From: Aureibaculum luteum
GTDB lineage: Bacteria > Bacteroidota > Bacteroidia > Flavobacteriales > Flavobacteriaceae
Assembly (NCBI RefSeq): GCF_003449015.1
Contig: NZ_QRGD01000002.1
Location: 62,001 to 126,000 of the forward strand
DNA: 64,000 nucleotides
Direction of reading: 5' to 3'
Below, one piece after another: positions 8,470 through 18,326 of the stretch. A model generated the notes under the pieces. The model saw only the letters and a list, made by a program, of their open reading frames with translations. It had not been told where the DNA came from and searched no databases. The position numbers and the translations under genes were made by a program. Each line of letters opens with the position of its first letter. Position 1 is the first letter of the stretch.

Positions 8470-10521
8470 TTAATTTTCTAGTATTGTCATATCAACCAAT
8501 CTAGCAAACTCTGATCTGTAGCCAAACTTATCCTTACCTTTTGCATTTTCAGCGATTTTACTAATATCATCAAGACTTATTTCTTTGCTTATTTGTGATG
8601 CTCTTAGTTTCATACCAAATAAGGCAACTGCCGATGCAAACCTTAAATCGTTACTTGCGTTATCAAACTCTATAGTATTATCTTTTACTACATGCACCAT
8701 TTCAATACTTTTGGTACCTTTTGGTTTTTTATATCTGAATTTGATAGTGACCAATTCATCCTTAAACTTATCTTTAGAAGTGTTATCTGAATATTTTAAA
8801 TCACCAATTTCCTTTAAAAATTTACTTGTTTTGCCTTTCGGTATAATTTCATATAGTGCTGTAACACTATGATTACTTCCTAATTCACCAGCATCTTTTT
8901 TATCATCAATAAAATCCTCATCGGCTAATAGTCTATTTTCATATCCTATCAATCGATACGCTTCTATTTTATTTGGATTAAATTCAACTTGAATTTTAAC
9001 GTCTTTTGCTATGGTAAATAAGGTACCTCCAAATTCTGTAACTAACACACGTTTGGCCTCTTGCATGGTATCAATATAAGCATGATTTCCATTGCCTTTA
9101 TCAGCTAACGTTTCTAATTTAGAGTCTTGGTAATTACCCATTCCAAAACCAAGTGCTGTTAAGAAAATACCAGATTTTCGTTTTTCTTTGATTAATTCTT
9201 CCATGGCATCATCACTTGAAGCACCTATATTGAAGTCACCGTCAGTAGCTAAAATGACTCTGTTATTACCTTTTTTCTTAAAATTTTGCTCTGCAATCTT
9301 GTATGCTAAATTAATTCCTTCACCACCTGCTGTAGAACCTCCAGCACTTAAATTTTCTAAAGCTTCAATAATTTTAGTTTTATTACTACCAGAGGTAGGT
9401 TTTAAAACCACACCTGCGGCACCGGCATAAACAACGATAGATACTTTGTCTTCATCTCTTAATTGATTTACTAATAATTTAAAAGCAGATTTCAACAAGG
9501 GTAATTTATTAGCGTTACTCATAGATCCAGAAACATCTATTAAAAAAACCAAGTTTGAAGGTGGTATGTTTTTATTCAATATTTCTTTGCCTTGTAATCC
9601 TATTTTTAAAATTTTAGAATCTTTAGACCAAGGGCTACTCGCCAATTCTGTATTGATTGCAAAAGGATGCTCATCAATAGGTTGAGGATAATCATAATCA
9701 AAATAATTAATCATTTCTTCAATTTTAACAGCATCTGCAGGAACAGAAGAACCATTGTTCAAAAGTCTTCTAACATTGCTATATCCAGCTTTATCAACAT
9801 CAATGGAAAAGGTTGAAAGTGGTGAAAATGAAACATGTTTAAATTCATTTTCTTTTATTTTTTTATAAGACTCACTTTCATAGTTGTTCTGTTTTGTACT
9901 AATTATTATAGCCCCATTTGTAGCTCTGTTTCCATAAATTGATGCTGCAGTATTATTCTTTAAGACACTTACATTTTTAATTTGATTCGGATTTAGTTTT
10001 TTGAATTCTTTCGAGTCCACACTTACAGGGTTTCCGTCAATGATATACAGCGGTTGGTTTTTATTAGAAACTGAAGTTGTACCTCGAATTTTTATGTTGT
10101 TAGTATTTGTAATTGGAACGCCAATAATTTTTCCTTTTAAGGCTTTATCTGCAGTACCGATTGTCGATACACTGTATGATAAAGATTTACTTTTTCTTGA
10201 AATTCCATATCCAACCACTACAACTTCTTCTAAAACATTATCAGCTTCTAATACCACATCAATGACTTCATTTTTACCCACAATTTTTTGCTCACTTTTC
10301 ATACCAACAAATGAATATATGAGTATATCTCCAAGATTCGCTTTTATGGAATACTTACCATCAAAGTCAGTTTGTGTTCCGTTGCTAGTTCCTTTCACAA
10401 GTACTGAAACACCTGGTAATGGTCCAGTTTCATCTGATACCTTTCCTGTGATAAGTTTTTCTTGACCAGTAGCGGTTAATGCAACAAGTGCTACAAAAAC
10501 CAAAATAATTACTTTTTTCAT
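8470..10521 (-). CDS. Secreted CarboxypepD_reg / TonB-plug / vWA (YfbK-type) fusion protein
   Basis: The order in this 683-residue protein is: signal peptide (1-20); CarboxypepD_reg-like domain (about 22-95); a TonB-receptor plug-like region (about 98-212) ending in IYGNRATNGAIIISTK; a YfbK N-terminal region (FSIDVDKAGYSNVRRLL); and a von Willebrand A domain with the MIDAS motif DVSGSMS near residue 328. A C-terminal DUF3520-like part follows. There is no beta-barrel, so it is not a transporter; the plug may serve as a binding or docking module. Similar fusions occur in other Bacteroidota. Its partner is unknown, and no neighbour suggests one. Confidence 0.85.
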   Translation of the reverse strand: MKKVIILVFVALVALTATGQEKLITGKVSDETGPLPGVSVLVKGTSNGTQTDFDGKYSIKANLGDILIYSFVGMKSEQKIVGKNEVIDVVLEADNVLEEVVVVGYGISRKSKSLSYSVSTIGTADKALKGKIIGVPITNTNNIKIRGTTSVSNKNQPLYIIDGNPVSVDSKEFKKLNPNQIKNVSVLKNNTAASIYGNRATNGAIIISTKQNNYESESYKKIKENEFKHVSFSPLSTFSIDVDKAGYSNVRRLLNNGSSVPADAVKIEEMINYFDYDYPQPIDEHPFAINTELASSPWSKDSKILKIGLQGKEILNKNIPPSNLVFLIDVSGSMSNANKLPLLKSAFKLLVNQLRDEDKVSIVVYAGAAGVVLKPTSGSNKTKIIEALENLSAGGSTAGGEGINLAYKIAEQNFKKKGNNRVILATDGDFNIGASSDDAMEELIKEKRKSGIFLTALGFGMGNYQDSKLETLADKGNGNHAYIDTMQEAKRVLVTEFGGTLFTIAKDVKIQVEFNPNKIEAYRLIGYENRLLADEDFIDDKKDAGELGSNHSVTALYEIIPKGKTSKFLKEIGDLKYSDNTSKDKFKDELVTIKFRYKKPKGTKSIEMVHVVKDNTIEFDNASNDLRFASAVALFGMKLRASQISKEISLDDISKIAENAKGKDKFGYRSEFARLVDMTILEN

Positions 10522-10641
10522 AATAGGTTAGATTTTAAATTCGATATAAACCTACTATCAATGTTTTATTTATAAAACTAAGGATGTGTTAATGATACTA
10601 TCGAATGAGTGAAGTGTAATTTTGGATGCGTAAAGAAGAAA

Positions 10642-12288
10642 TTAATTAAAACTCTCTGTCTCCGTTTTTCTAGCATCAGCAATTATTTCTGGCGGATAAT
10701 CATATAGTTCTAAAACCTTAATGGCGTTTCTTGTTTTTAATTTTCCACTTTTTAATTTATGGTCAAACAAGAGTTCTTCATTTTCAATTTGCTCACTAAA
10801 ATGATATAATTCGTAATTTTCTTTTTTCAATAATTCAGTTAGTTCAATATCGTGTGTAGAAACTAAAACAATATGATTTTTTTTATTAAGATAGGCTAAA
10901 ATGGCTTTTCCACCCGAAATTCGCTCAACGGTATTGGTGCCTTTAAAAATTTCATCTAATACAAAAAGGCAAGGTTCTTCGGCTTTTGAAGCATCTATTA
11001 ACTCTTTTACGGTTAGTACTTCTTGTAGATAATAACTTGTGTTTTCTTGTAAATCGTCTGTAATTCTAATGGAACTGTGTACTTTTAAAAATGGTGCGGT
11101 ATAGGTCTTTGCAAAGCAAATATTTAGTGTTTGGGCTAAAATACTATTGACAGCAATGGTTCTAATAAATGTTGTTTTTCCAGACATGTTTGAGCCTGTC
11201 AACAACATGCTTTTATCAATTAAATTTAAATCGTTTACAATACAATTTTCAATTAAAGGATGGTAAACTTCTTGAGTTTTAATTTGTTTTTTATCCGTAA
11301 AGTTAGGAGTACACGTTTGCTCTTTCCCAGCCTTTAAAGAAGCAATTGAAATAGCTGCATCAATTTCTCCAATAAATAAATAGAGTTGTTCAATGCTTTT
11401 TTGCTCTTTAGAGATAGTATCAATAAAGCTAAAAAATACAATTTGTTCTATATTAAATTGAATTTTTACTAATTCTGTCACTAACCAGAAAAAGGCAGCA
11501 AATTCTCCTCCTATATGTTTCTCAAATCCTATAAACTTGGTTTTATAACGGATGGAATCCAACTTTTTAACAAAACCAACATACTTAAAATGGGACTTTA
11601 CTTTTTCAATCTTAATCAGTTCTTTGCTTATTGTTAGACCTTTATTCAGCTGTGTTACACCATCTAAATAATAGGTTATATTTTCTTTATTTTTATAATG
11701 AGAAACGGTGTTTAGAGCAAAAATGGGAATTAATAATAATAAAAATAGTGGATGAACAACTACTAATAAAATTGATAAAACTGCAGTTATGGTTAATGCA
11801 TAGATCCATTTTATATTTTTAGGTTTTTCTATCGTTTTATCATTTATTAATTTTTCTAATTCATAAGATGCATTAGAATTTAAATTTGATAGCAGTAATT
11901 GACATTTGAGCCTTAAATCATCATCATTACTAAAAACTTGACTAAAAGCACTAAACTTTTTTAGCTTATCAATAGTTCCAATGGTTCTTAATTTGAAGTA
12001 TAAAAATTGCTGACCAATTTTTGAAGAGGTACGGTCAATAAATTGAAAAACAGCATCAATGTCTAAATCGGTATTAACCCGGTCAGATATTAAATGATAG
12101 GCTTCTTTTTTGTGAAAATTATTATAGTAATATTGACCAATGGATCGAAAGTGAAATCGTGTCAATTTTGGTTTGCCCCAATTGTCAATAAAATATATTT
12201 TGAGTTTAGCTAATCTTTTTTTCCTGTTGTAATTACTTACCAAATAAATAACAATTAGTATTAAAAGTGTCGCTAAAATCCAGTTCAT
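10642..12288 (-). CDS. Membrane-anchored MutS-family ATPase
   Basis: The C-terminal 200 residues form a MutS domain V ATPase: Walker A GSNMSGKTT, Walker B CLFVLDEIFKGTN and the signature STHDIELTELL. The N-terminal mismatch-recognition domain of true MutS is absent. Instead there is an N-terminal membrane helix (residues 2-18) and a central pair of hydrophobic segments (near 165-195). The 548-residue protein resembles the 'MutS-related' proteins common in Bacteroidota, whose function is not settled. Since it is membrane-bound and lacks the mismatch domain, canonical mismatch repair is unlikely. Confidence 0.85.
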   Translation of the reverse strand: MNWILATLLILIVIYLVSNYNRKKRLAKLKIYFIDNWGKPKLTRFHFRSIGQYYYNNFHKKEAYHLISDRVNTDLDIDAVFQFIDRTSSKIGQQFLYFKLRTIGTIDKLKKFSAFSQVFSNDDDLRLKCQLLLSNLNSNASYELEKLINDKTIEKPKNIKWIYALTITAVLSILLVVVHPLFLLLLIPIFALNTVSHYKNKENITYYLDGVTQLNKGLTISKELIKIEKVKSHFKYVGFVKKLDSIRYKTKFIGFEKHIGGEFAAFFWLVTELVKIQFNIEQIVFFSFIDTISKEQKSIEQLYLFIGEIDAAISIASLKAGKEQTCTPNFTDKKQIKTQEVYHPLIENCIVNDLNLIDKSMLLTGSNMSGKTTFIRTIAVNSILAQTLNICFAKTYTAPFLKVHSSIRITDDLQENTSYYLQEVLTVKELIDASKAEEPCLFVLDEIFKGTNTVERISGGKAILAYLNKKNHIVLVSTHDIELTELLKKENYELYHFSEQIENEELLFDHKLKSGKLKTRNAIKVLELYDYPPEIIADARKTETESFN

Positions 12289-12313
12289 TGTGAGGTTGTT
12301 AGTTGGTGAAAAT

Positions 12314-12345
12314 AAAAAATCAGGTCAGTTATGACCTGATTTTTT
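12314..12345. terminator. Terminator of clpB
   Basis: A perfect 14-bp stem, 12314-12327 with 12332-12345, has a four-base loop. Its ends are A/T runs on both sides, so it can terminate in either direction. It lies between the clpB stop (12373) and the start of the MutS-like gene. Confidence 0.85.
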
Positions 12346-12372
12346 AAGATTAAGGTTTAAAGTTTCTTGAAA

Positions 12373-14961
12373 TTATTTATTTCTAAAAACCAATTCGTCA
12401 TCAAAAGCATCGAGAAGTATAGAGCTATTGTCAACTACTTTACCCGCTAAAATTTCTTTAGACAATTCGTTTAAAACTTTACGCTGTATCACCCTTTTTA
12501 TAGGTCTTGCTCCAAATTGTGGATCAAATCCTTGGCGTGAAAGACTTTCAATAGCTTCATCTGTGGTACTCAGTGTAATTCCTTTTTCGGCTAACATTTT
12601 AATCAAACCATTCAATTGTAATTTTACAATTTGAGTAACTTCTGCTTTATTTAAAGGAGTGAACATCACAATTTCATCAATCCTATTGATAAATTCAGGT
12701 CGAATTGTTTTTCGTAATAGACCTAACACATCTACTTTCGTTGCTTCTGTAACCTGATCGCGTTTATTCATGTCGAACTCTTTAAAATTCTCTTGTATAA
12801 TGTCAGAACCCATATTTGAGGTCATAATTATTATTGAGTTTTTAAAATCAGCTACACGACCTTTGTTATCTGTAAGTCGTCCTTCATCTAATACCTGCAA
12901 TAAGATATTAAAGGTGTCAGGGTGTGCTTTTTCAATCTCATCCAACAGAATAACAGAATAAGGTTTACGCCTAACAGCTTCAGTCAATTGTCCACCTTCT
13001 TCATATCCAACGTATCCCGGAGGTGCTCCAACTAATCGGCTTACGGCATGACGCTCTTGATATTCACTCATATCTATTCTTGTCATGGAAGCTTCATCAT
13101 TAAATAAATATTCTGCCAATGCTTTTGCTAATTCCGTTTTACCAACCCCTGTGGTTCCTAAAAACAAGAAACTACCCACTGGTCTTTTACTATCTTGTAA
13201 TCCAGCTTTTGAACGTCTTACAGCATCTGCTACCGCTTCAATAGCCTCATTTTGACCAACTACACGGTGGTGTAATTCATCTTCTAAGTGTAACAATTTT
13301 TCACGTTCGCTTTGCAGCATTTTTTGAACTGGAATACCTGTCCATTTTGCTACAACTTCTGCTATATCTTCTGCCGTTACTTCCTCTTTTATTAAGGCGT
13401 TATCTTGATTGCTCAATACATCTTTTTGGAGTATCGCTAACTTTTCTTCCTCTTCTTTTATTTTACCATAACGAATCTCTGCTACTTTACCATAGTCTCC
13501 ATTACGCTCTGCCTTATCAGCCTCAGTTTTGTAATCATCAATTGCTTTTTTAGCAGCCTGAATTTGATCTACAACTTCTTTTTCGCTTTTCCATTTTGCA
13601 TAGATACCTTCACGATCTTCTTTTAAATTAGCAACTTCTTCTTTTAAACTTTTCAGTTTTTTCTCGTCCTTTTCACGTTTTATGGCTTCAATTTCAATTT
13701 CCAATTGCATTATTTTTCGATCTAATGCGTCTAACTCTTCAGGTTTAGAATTGATTTCCATACGTAATTTAGCAGCAGCCTCATCCATTAAATCAATCGC
13801 TTTATCTGGTAAAAAACGATCTGTGATATAACGTTGCGATAGTTCAACTGCAGCGATAATAGCATCATCTTTAATTTGTACTTTATGGTGCGTTTCATAT
13901 TTATCTTTAATTCCACGTAAAATTGAAATAGCACTTTCAGTATCAGGTTCATTAACCACTACTTTTTGGAAACGACGCTCTAAAGCTTTGTCCTTTTCAA
14001 AATGTTTTTGATATTCATCTAAAGTGGTTGCTCCAATGGCACGTAATTCACCTCTTGCCAATGCAGGCTTTAAAATATTAGCAGCATCCATTGCACCTTG
14101 TCCACCTCCAGCACCTACCAAGGTATGAATTTCATCTATAAATAATACAATTTGTCCATCAGCATCAATGACTTCTTTTACTACTGATTTTAATCTTTCT
14201 TCAAATTCACCTTTATATTTTGCACCAGCAATAAGGGCACCCATATCTAAAGAATATATAATTTTATCTGCTAAGTTTTCAGGTACATCACCTTTTACAA
14301 TTCTATGAGCTAAACCTTCTGCAATAGCTGTTTTACCTACACCAGGTTCACCAATTAATATTGGGTTATTCTTTGTTCTACGTGATAAGATTTGAAGAAT
14401 TCTACGAATTTCTTCATCACGACCAATAACGGGATCTAACTTACCATCACTGGCCAATTGATTTAAGTTTTTACCATATTTACTTAAAGAGTTATAAGTG
14501 TCTTCAGCACCTTGACTCGTAACTTTACTACCTTTACGAAGTTCTGCAATAGCCGCTTTTAAATCCTTTTCTGTTACTCCATTATCTTTAAATAATTGAG
14601 TAGTATCACCTTTAGATTTTATTATGGCTAATAAAATATGTTCAATTGAGATATATTCATCAGACATTTTCTTCGCAATATTAGCTGCATCAGAAAGCAT
14701 TGTTCCCGCAACTCTTGAAAGCATTAATTCGCCTCCAGAAACTTTAGGGAAACTAGCGATTATATTATCTAATGTTTGTTTAAAAATATCAACATTTACG
14801 CCTAATTTATTCAGTAAAAATGGTATTACATTCTCATCAACCTCAAAAATACCTTTTAAGATATGTGCATTCTCTATTTGTTGATGTCCTAAGCCTTGTG
14901 CAATTTGCTGAGCTTGTTGCACTGCTTCCTGCGATTTTATGGTATAATTATTTAGATTCAT
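12373..14961 (-). CDS. clpB: ATP-dependent disaggregase ClpB
   Basis: ClpB works with DnaK to pull apart protein aggregates in the cytoplasm. The 862 residues follow the family plan: N-terminal Clp repeat domain, first AAA+ module with GEPGVGKTAIAEG near residue 205, long coiled-coil middle domain (about 410-530, rich in Lys/Glu), and second AAA+ module with GTTGVGKTELAKA near 605. Sensor and arginine-finger regions are intact. The middle domain separates it from ClpA and ClpC. It appears monocistronic, with its own terminator. Confidence 0.97.
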   Translation of the reverse strand: MNLNNYTIKSQEAVQQAQQIAQGLGHQQIENAHILKGIFEVDENVIPFLLNKLGVNVDIFKQTLDNIIASFPKVSGGELMLSRVAGTMLSDAANIAKKMSDEYISIEHILLAIIKSKGDTTQLFKDNGVTEKDLKAAIAELRKGSKVTSQGAEDTYNSLSKYGKNLNQLASDGKLDPVIGRDEEIRRILQILSRRTKNNPILIGEPGVGKTAIAEGLAHRIVKGDVPENLADKIIYSLDMGALIAGAKYKGEFEERLKSVVKEVIDADGQIVLFIDEIHTLVGAGGGQGAMDAANILKPALARGELRAIGATTLDEYQKHFEKDKALERRFQKVVVNEPDTESAISILRGIKDKYETHHKVQIKDDAIIAAVELSQRYITDRFLPDKAIDLMDEAAAKLRMEINSKPEELDALDRKIMQLEIEIEAIKREKDEKKLKSLKEEVANLKEDREGIYAKWKSEKEVVDQIQAAKKAIDDYKTEADKAERNGDYGKVAEIRYGKIKEEEEKLAILQKDVLSNQDNALIKEEVTAEDIAEVVAKWTGIPVQKMLQSEREKLLHLEDELHHRVVGQNEAIEAVADAVRRSKAGLQDSKRPVGSFLFLGTTGVGKTELAKALAEYLFNDEASMTRIDMSEYQERHAVSRLVGAPPGYVGYEEGGQLTEAVRRKPYSVILLDEIEKAHPDTFNILLQVLDEGRLTDNKGRVADFKNSIIIMTSNMGSDIIQENFKEFDMNKRDQVTEATKVDVLGLLRKTIRPEFINRIDEIVMFTPLNKAEVTQIVKLQLNGLIKMLAEKGITLSTTDEAIESLSRQGFDPQFGARPIKRVIQRKVLNELSKEILAGKVVDNSSILLDAFDDELVFRNK

Positions 14962-15117
14962 CTTTCTTTTTTTATTACAGCAGATGCAATTAGTGTTCCA
15001 TTAGTAGCATAAAATAGTTAAGCGTCAAAATGGCTGTTTAGAGTTGATTTTAAAGACAAAATGTCATTTTTTAATGAATTTATAAGAATATTGAGAGTCA
15101 TTTAGGCACAACGTTTA

Positions 15118-15144
15118 TTGTCAGTAATAAAATAGCTAACTTTG
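15118..15144 (+). promoter_or_regulatory. Bacteroidota-type promoter of ytxJ
   Basis: A -7 box TAACTTTG at 15137-15144 fits TAnnTTTG, with TTG at 15118-15120 as a -33 element. The ATG follows about 29 bases later. Confidence 0.5.
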
Positions 15145-15173
15145 AAACTGAAATTGAAAACGAAAATATTAAC

Positions 15174-15545
15174 ATGGGAATATTAAAAAGTTTGTTTGGT
15201 AGTTCTGAGGCTTCAAAACCCAAAAATAATTTTAATTGGATTGCTTTAAATTCAATGGAACAACTGGATGAAATCGAGCAAAAGTCGAACTCAAAATATC
15301 AAGCTATATTTAAACACAGCACGAGATGTGGTATAAGTAGTGGAGTTTTACGTCAGTTTGAGCGTCAAGAGGATACCGGAGAAGTAGATTTTTACTTACT
15401 GGATTTGTTAAGTTTTCGACCAATTTCAGAAGAAATTACTTCAAAATTTGGAGTGATGCACCAATCCCCACAATTAATAGTATTAAAAGATGGTGCCGTA
15501 GTTGCACATGGTTCGCATTACGATATTATGAGTGTGAAAATTTAG
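15174..15545 (+). CDS. ytxJ: Bacillithiol system redox-active protein YtxJ
   Basis: This 123-residue thioredoxin-fold protein has a monothiol site in FKHSTRCGISS (Cys near residue 46), followed by VLRQFERQ. That pattern is typical of YtxJ proteins linked to bacillithiol, the low-molecular-weight thiol of Bacillota and many Bacteroidota. YtxJ is thought to remove bacillithiol from mixed disulfides. The gene is a short plus-strand island between long minus-strand genes and carries its own promoter. Its presence suggests this organism makes bacillithiol, although no bsh genes lie in the window. Confidence 0.88.
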   Translation: MGILKSLFGSSEASKPKNNFNWIALNSMEQLDEIEQKSNSKYQAIFKHSTRCGISSGVLRQFERQEDTGEVDFYLLDLLSFRPISEEITSKFGVMHQSPQLIVLKDGAVVAHGSHYDIMSVKI

Positions 15546-15572
15546 AGAAAATAAGGATATAGTTATTGTACT

Positions 15573-16778
15573 TTAATTGAACTTATAGGCCTTTACTATA
15601 TTTTTTATTTTGAGTTTAAGGTCTTCACCAGAATCATAAATCATTTGTTCACTTGTTGGAAAAGGAACTGCCTTTTGTGAAGAGAAACCTAAGTATTCAG
15701 AGTCTAAAGATCTTTTATCTCCACTGTAATTACCATATATATGTTCAAAAACAAACCCTGAAGTTATAGGGTATGCGTTAATTAATTGATTTGTTTGTAG
15801 ATCAGAATAACTTACTTTGGCTGTTATATTTGCCTCTTTATGCTGTGTTAGTTTATTAAAAACACTTTTAACTTTTATAAATTTATCTTCCTTTAAATCG
15901 TTACCAAGACTATCTTTAGTTACATTGCCGTTAGTGTCTAAGACATATTTCCAACCATCCTTAATTTCCTTTTCTTTGATAATTTGTTTTTCATATATGG
16001 CTTCAGGACTAATATTTATGCTTACAAACTCTAATACCATTTCATAATTATAATTAATATTTTTTTGAGGGTTCGTGTGATATGTTGTCCATAAATCATT
16101 TAAACCATAAGTATTAAAATTTAGTAATTCATTTTCTAAATCTTCAGGAATTATCTTGTCACTTGCATTGTATGATTTCACTTTTACGTAATCTATCCCT
16201 TTTACATAAACATCTTCAATTCTTTGCTTTGTGTCTTTATAACCTGGGCTTAATTCTTCTAAATAGGTAAAGTCATTATATGCTTTTCTATAATCATATT
16301 TTGTACTTGCTAATTTAGCCAAACCAGAAGCATTTGAATAGAGATAAGATGCTAGTTTTTCTTTAGAAGTTAATATTTTATTGGTGTAATCACTAAATGA
16401 AAATTTTGCTTTTCTACCTTCTTCAGACAAGTACAGTGGAAGTAACGGATTTATTCTTTCTTGAATAGACTCCAATTCTAAATACCTATTATAAACTTTT
16501 TCATAATTAGCTTCATTCCCTTCTTTCAATAAAAAATTAATTTCTTTATTTTCTCTTTTTGTATTCTTAGCAAAGGCATCTTCAAGCATTGTAATATACT
16601 TCTGATTTCCTTTTTTAGTTTTATTGGCAGATAATTTAGCGATTGACGCATTAATTGCACTGTAATAATTTCCACTATTTAAAGCTTCTTGGGTTCTTTT
16701 GGTACCACTACAAGAGACTAGACCTATTGTTAATAGTAATAATATTAGCGATTTATATTTTTTAAATACGAAATTCAT
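15573..16778 (-). CDS. Lipoprotein of unknown function
   Basis: The 401-residue protein has a lipoprotein signal peptide with lipobox GLVSCSG (Cys 23). The N-terminal half is helical and Lys/Asn-rich; the pattern AINASIAKLSANKTKKGNQK and repeated short helices suggest TPR-like repeats. The second half is predicted to be mostly strands. No named family is recognised. It lies between ytxJ (convergent) and an OmpA-like gene on the same strand. A strong hairpin at 16891-16926 separates it from the OmpA gene, so the two are probably transcribed separately. Confidence 0.75.
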   Translation of the reverse strand: MNFVFKKYKSLILLLLTIGLVSCSGTKRTQEALNSGNYYSAINASIAKLSANKTKKGNQKYITMLEDAFAKNTKRENKEINFLLKEGNEANYEKVYNRYLELESIQERINPLLPLYLSEEGRKAKFSFSDYTNKILTSKEKLASYLYSNASGLAKLASTKYDYRKAYNDFTYLEELSPGYKDTKQRIEDVYVKGIDYVKVKSYNASDKIIPEDLENELLNFNTYGLNDLWTTYHTNPQKNINYNYEMVLEFVSINISPEAIYEKQIIKEKEIKDGWKYVLDTNGNVTKDSLGNDLKEDKFIKVKSVFNKLTQHKEANITAKVSYSDLQTNQLINAYPITSGFVFEHIYGNYSGDKRSLDSEYLGFSSQKAVPFPTSEQMIYDSGEDLKLKIKNIVKAYKFN

Positions 16779-16890
16779 AATGATTAGTTAAACTTTAATA
16801 ATGGTTCGAATAAATAACGGTTAGTTTTTTGAAATATTGCAATTCTGTATTACACTCAATTTTATAATTTAGTAGGTTTAGATATAAAAC

Positions 16891-16926
16891 AAAACTCCTG
16901 AAATTTTAACTATTTCAGGAGTTTTT
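16891..16926 (-). terminator. Terminator of the OmpA-like gene
   Basis: AAAACTCCTGAAA (16891-16903) pairs with TTTCAGGAGTTTT (16913-16925), giving a 13-bp stem with A/T-rich ends. It lies 26 bp past the stop at 16952 on the minus strand. Confidence 0.85.
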
Positions 16927-16951
16927 AAATGTTTAAGTTTAACGTAAAATA

Positions 16952-17932
16952 TTATCTAATTATGAGTTCTACCCTTCGTGCAAAATCAAATGAAGATTTT
17001 ATTTTGTCAGCATCTTTACCTCTAAATTCTAAATTTATTCTACCAGCTGAGATACCTAATTCTGAAAGTTTTTCAAAAATAACTTGTGCTCTTTTTTCTG
17101 AAAGAGCGTTATCATAATCAACAGTTGTATTATCCGTATTAGAGGCATAACCAATTAAAGTTACTTCTTTTTCAGGATATGCCTTTAAGTAATTAACTAT
17201 TTTGCTTATTGCATTTAAACCAGTTGCTTTTATTTCTGATTCGTTATTGTCGAAAAATACGTATTCATTTTGGCTATAATTACTATCTGTTTCTTTGGTA
17301 ATATAATTATTGATAACCGGTTTTTCAATGATAGTTTTAGTGCTGTCAATTATTATTGGGTCCATATTCTTAACTGACCAATCAATATGATCCTTTTTCC
17401 CTAAAGTATATGAAACACCTAAATTGATACCGAAAGAATTGGTAGTATAAAGATCACTTTCTTGTAAATCGTTAATACCTGTAACCACATTTAAAGATGC
17501 TTTTAGAGCCAATTTATTATTAATTTTATACAAATTGTCAATACTGGTCATTAAATGAAAGTTACTATTTTCTCTAAATATTTTTGGGTCATGTATTTTA
17601 TGTAAATACGTATAATCTCCACCAACTCCTAATAATATAGTATAGGCCTTGGTAAACTCCTCAAAATTTAATACCCTGCCTACATTGACTATACCTTGAA
17701 TATTGGCTGAGTAATAATTTTCTAAATTGTCAGTGTATGTTGCAGAGACTCGAACTCCAAATTTATTATTAAGCATATATCTACCACCAATATTGTAATT
17801 CGCAAAGGCGAATGAGGCCACATCTTGTATCTGTGTGATACCTATGGAGGGTTCAATTGTTATTCTGGAATATTCTTGTGAATAAATTAGGGATGTCAAC
17901 ATTAAAAATGTTGTTAAAATTACTTTTTTCAT
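16952..17932 (-). CDS. OmpA-family outer membrane protein
   Basis: After a signal peptide (MKKVILTTFLMLTSLIYS) comes a beta-barrel-like region of about 180 residues with alternating aromatic strands (GGRYMLNNKFGVRVSATYTD). A linker follows, then an OmpA C-terminal peptidoglycan-binding domain: VFFDNNESEIK near residue 228, GYASNTD, and the closing LEFRGKDAD with FARRVELII. Total length is 326 residues. The barrel should sit in the outer membrane with the OmpA domain holding peptidoglycan. It is followed by a terminator and preceded by a long gap, so it is probably a single-gene unit. Confidence 0.88.
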   Translation of the reverse strand: MKKVILTTFLMLTSLIYSQEYSRITIEPSIGITQIQDVASFAFANYNIGGRYMLNNKFGVRVSATYTDNLENYYSANIQGIVNVGRVLNFEEFTKAYTILLGVGGDYTYLHKIHDPKIFRENSNFHLMTSIDNLYKINNKLALKASLNVVTGINDLQESDLYTTNSFGINLGVSYTLGKKDHIDWSVKNMDPIIIDSTKTIIEKPVINNYITKETDSNYSQNEYVFFDNNESEIKATGLNAISKIVNYLKAYPEKEVTLIGYASNTDNTTVDYDNALSEKRAQVIFEKLSELGISAGRINLEFRGKDADKIKSSFDFARRVELIIR

Positions 17933-18326
17933 AAGGGGAAATATTAGTTTATATTAATAAATTATTTTTTGTAGTACATATTCTATGAGGAAATATATAA
18001 TACAGTTATATACTATTAGACATCATGGATTACTCACATGAACGAAATAGTATGTGTTAGGTTTAGGTAGTTGTTGATAGAACAATTTAAGAGCTATAAT
18101 TCCTACCTGTTTTATTAATATTTTTTAGAAAAATAGAAATTAAATTGGAGAGTAATATGTAGTGTATTGAAAGTTAGAGGTTAACGTTTTTTGTTTTAAT
18201 TCTTCAATTACATTATTTATAAATTAATATGAAGTAATTTTCCATGTGTGATGCTAAATATCGAAAATAAAAATAACTAGTACAGCTAATTTTTTATCTA
18301 TAATTGTTATTAAAGAAGGAGTTCAC
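17933..18326. other. 394-bp intergenic region with no recognised feature
   Basis: This is very AT-rich sequence between the OmpA gene start and the stop of the DUF2752 gene. No open frame with protein-like content, RNA gene or strong hairpin was seen. It presumably holds the OmpA promoter, but no good TAnnTTTG box on the minus strand could be placed. Confidence 0.5.

Noticed and set aside
9188-9430. Plus-strand open frame inside the vWA fusion gene
   Set aside because: It is a shadow frame within a strongly supported gene, with no family features of its own.
12428-14884. Several plus-strand open frames inside clpB
   Set aside because: They lie opposite conserved AAA+ coding sequence and carry no recognisable domain.
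17933-18326. Hidden small RNA or gene in the 394-bp gap
   Set aside because: No hairpin-rich segment, tRNA-like structure or protein-like frame was visible.
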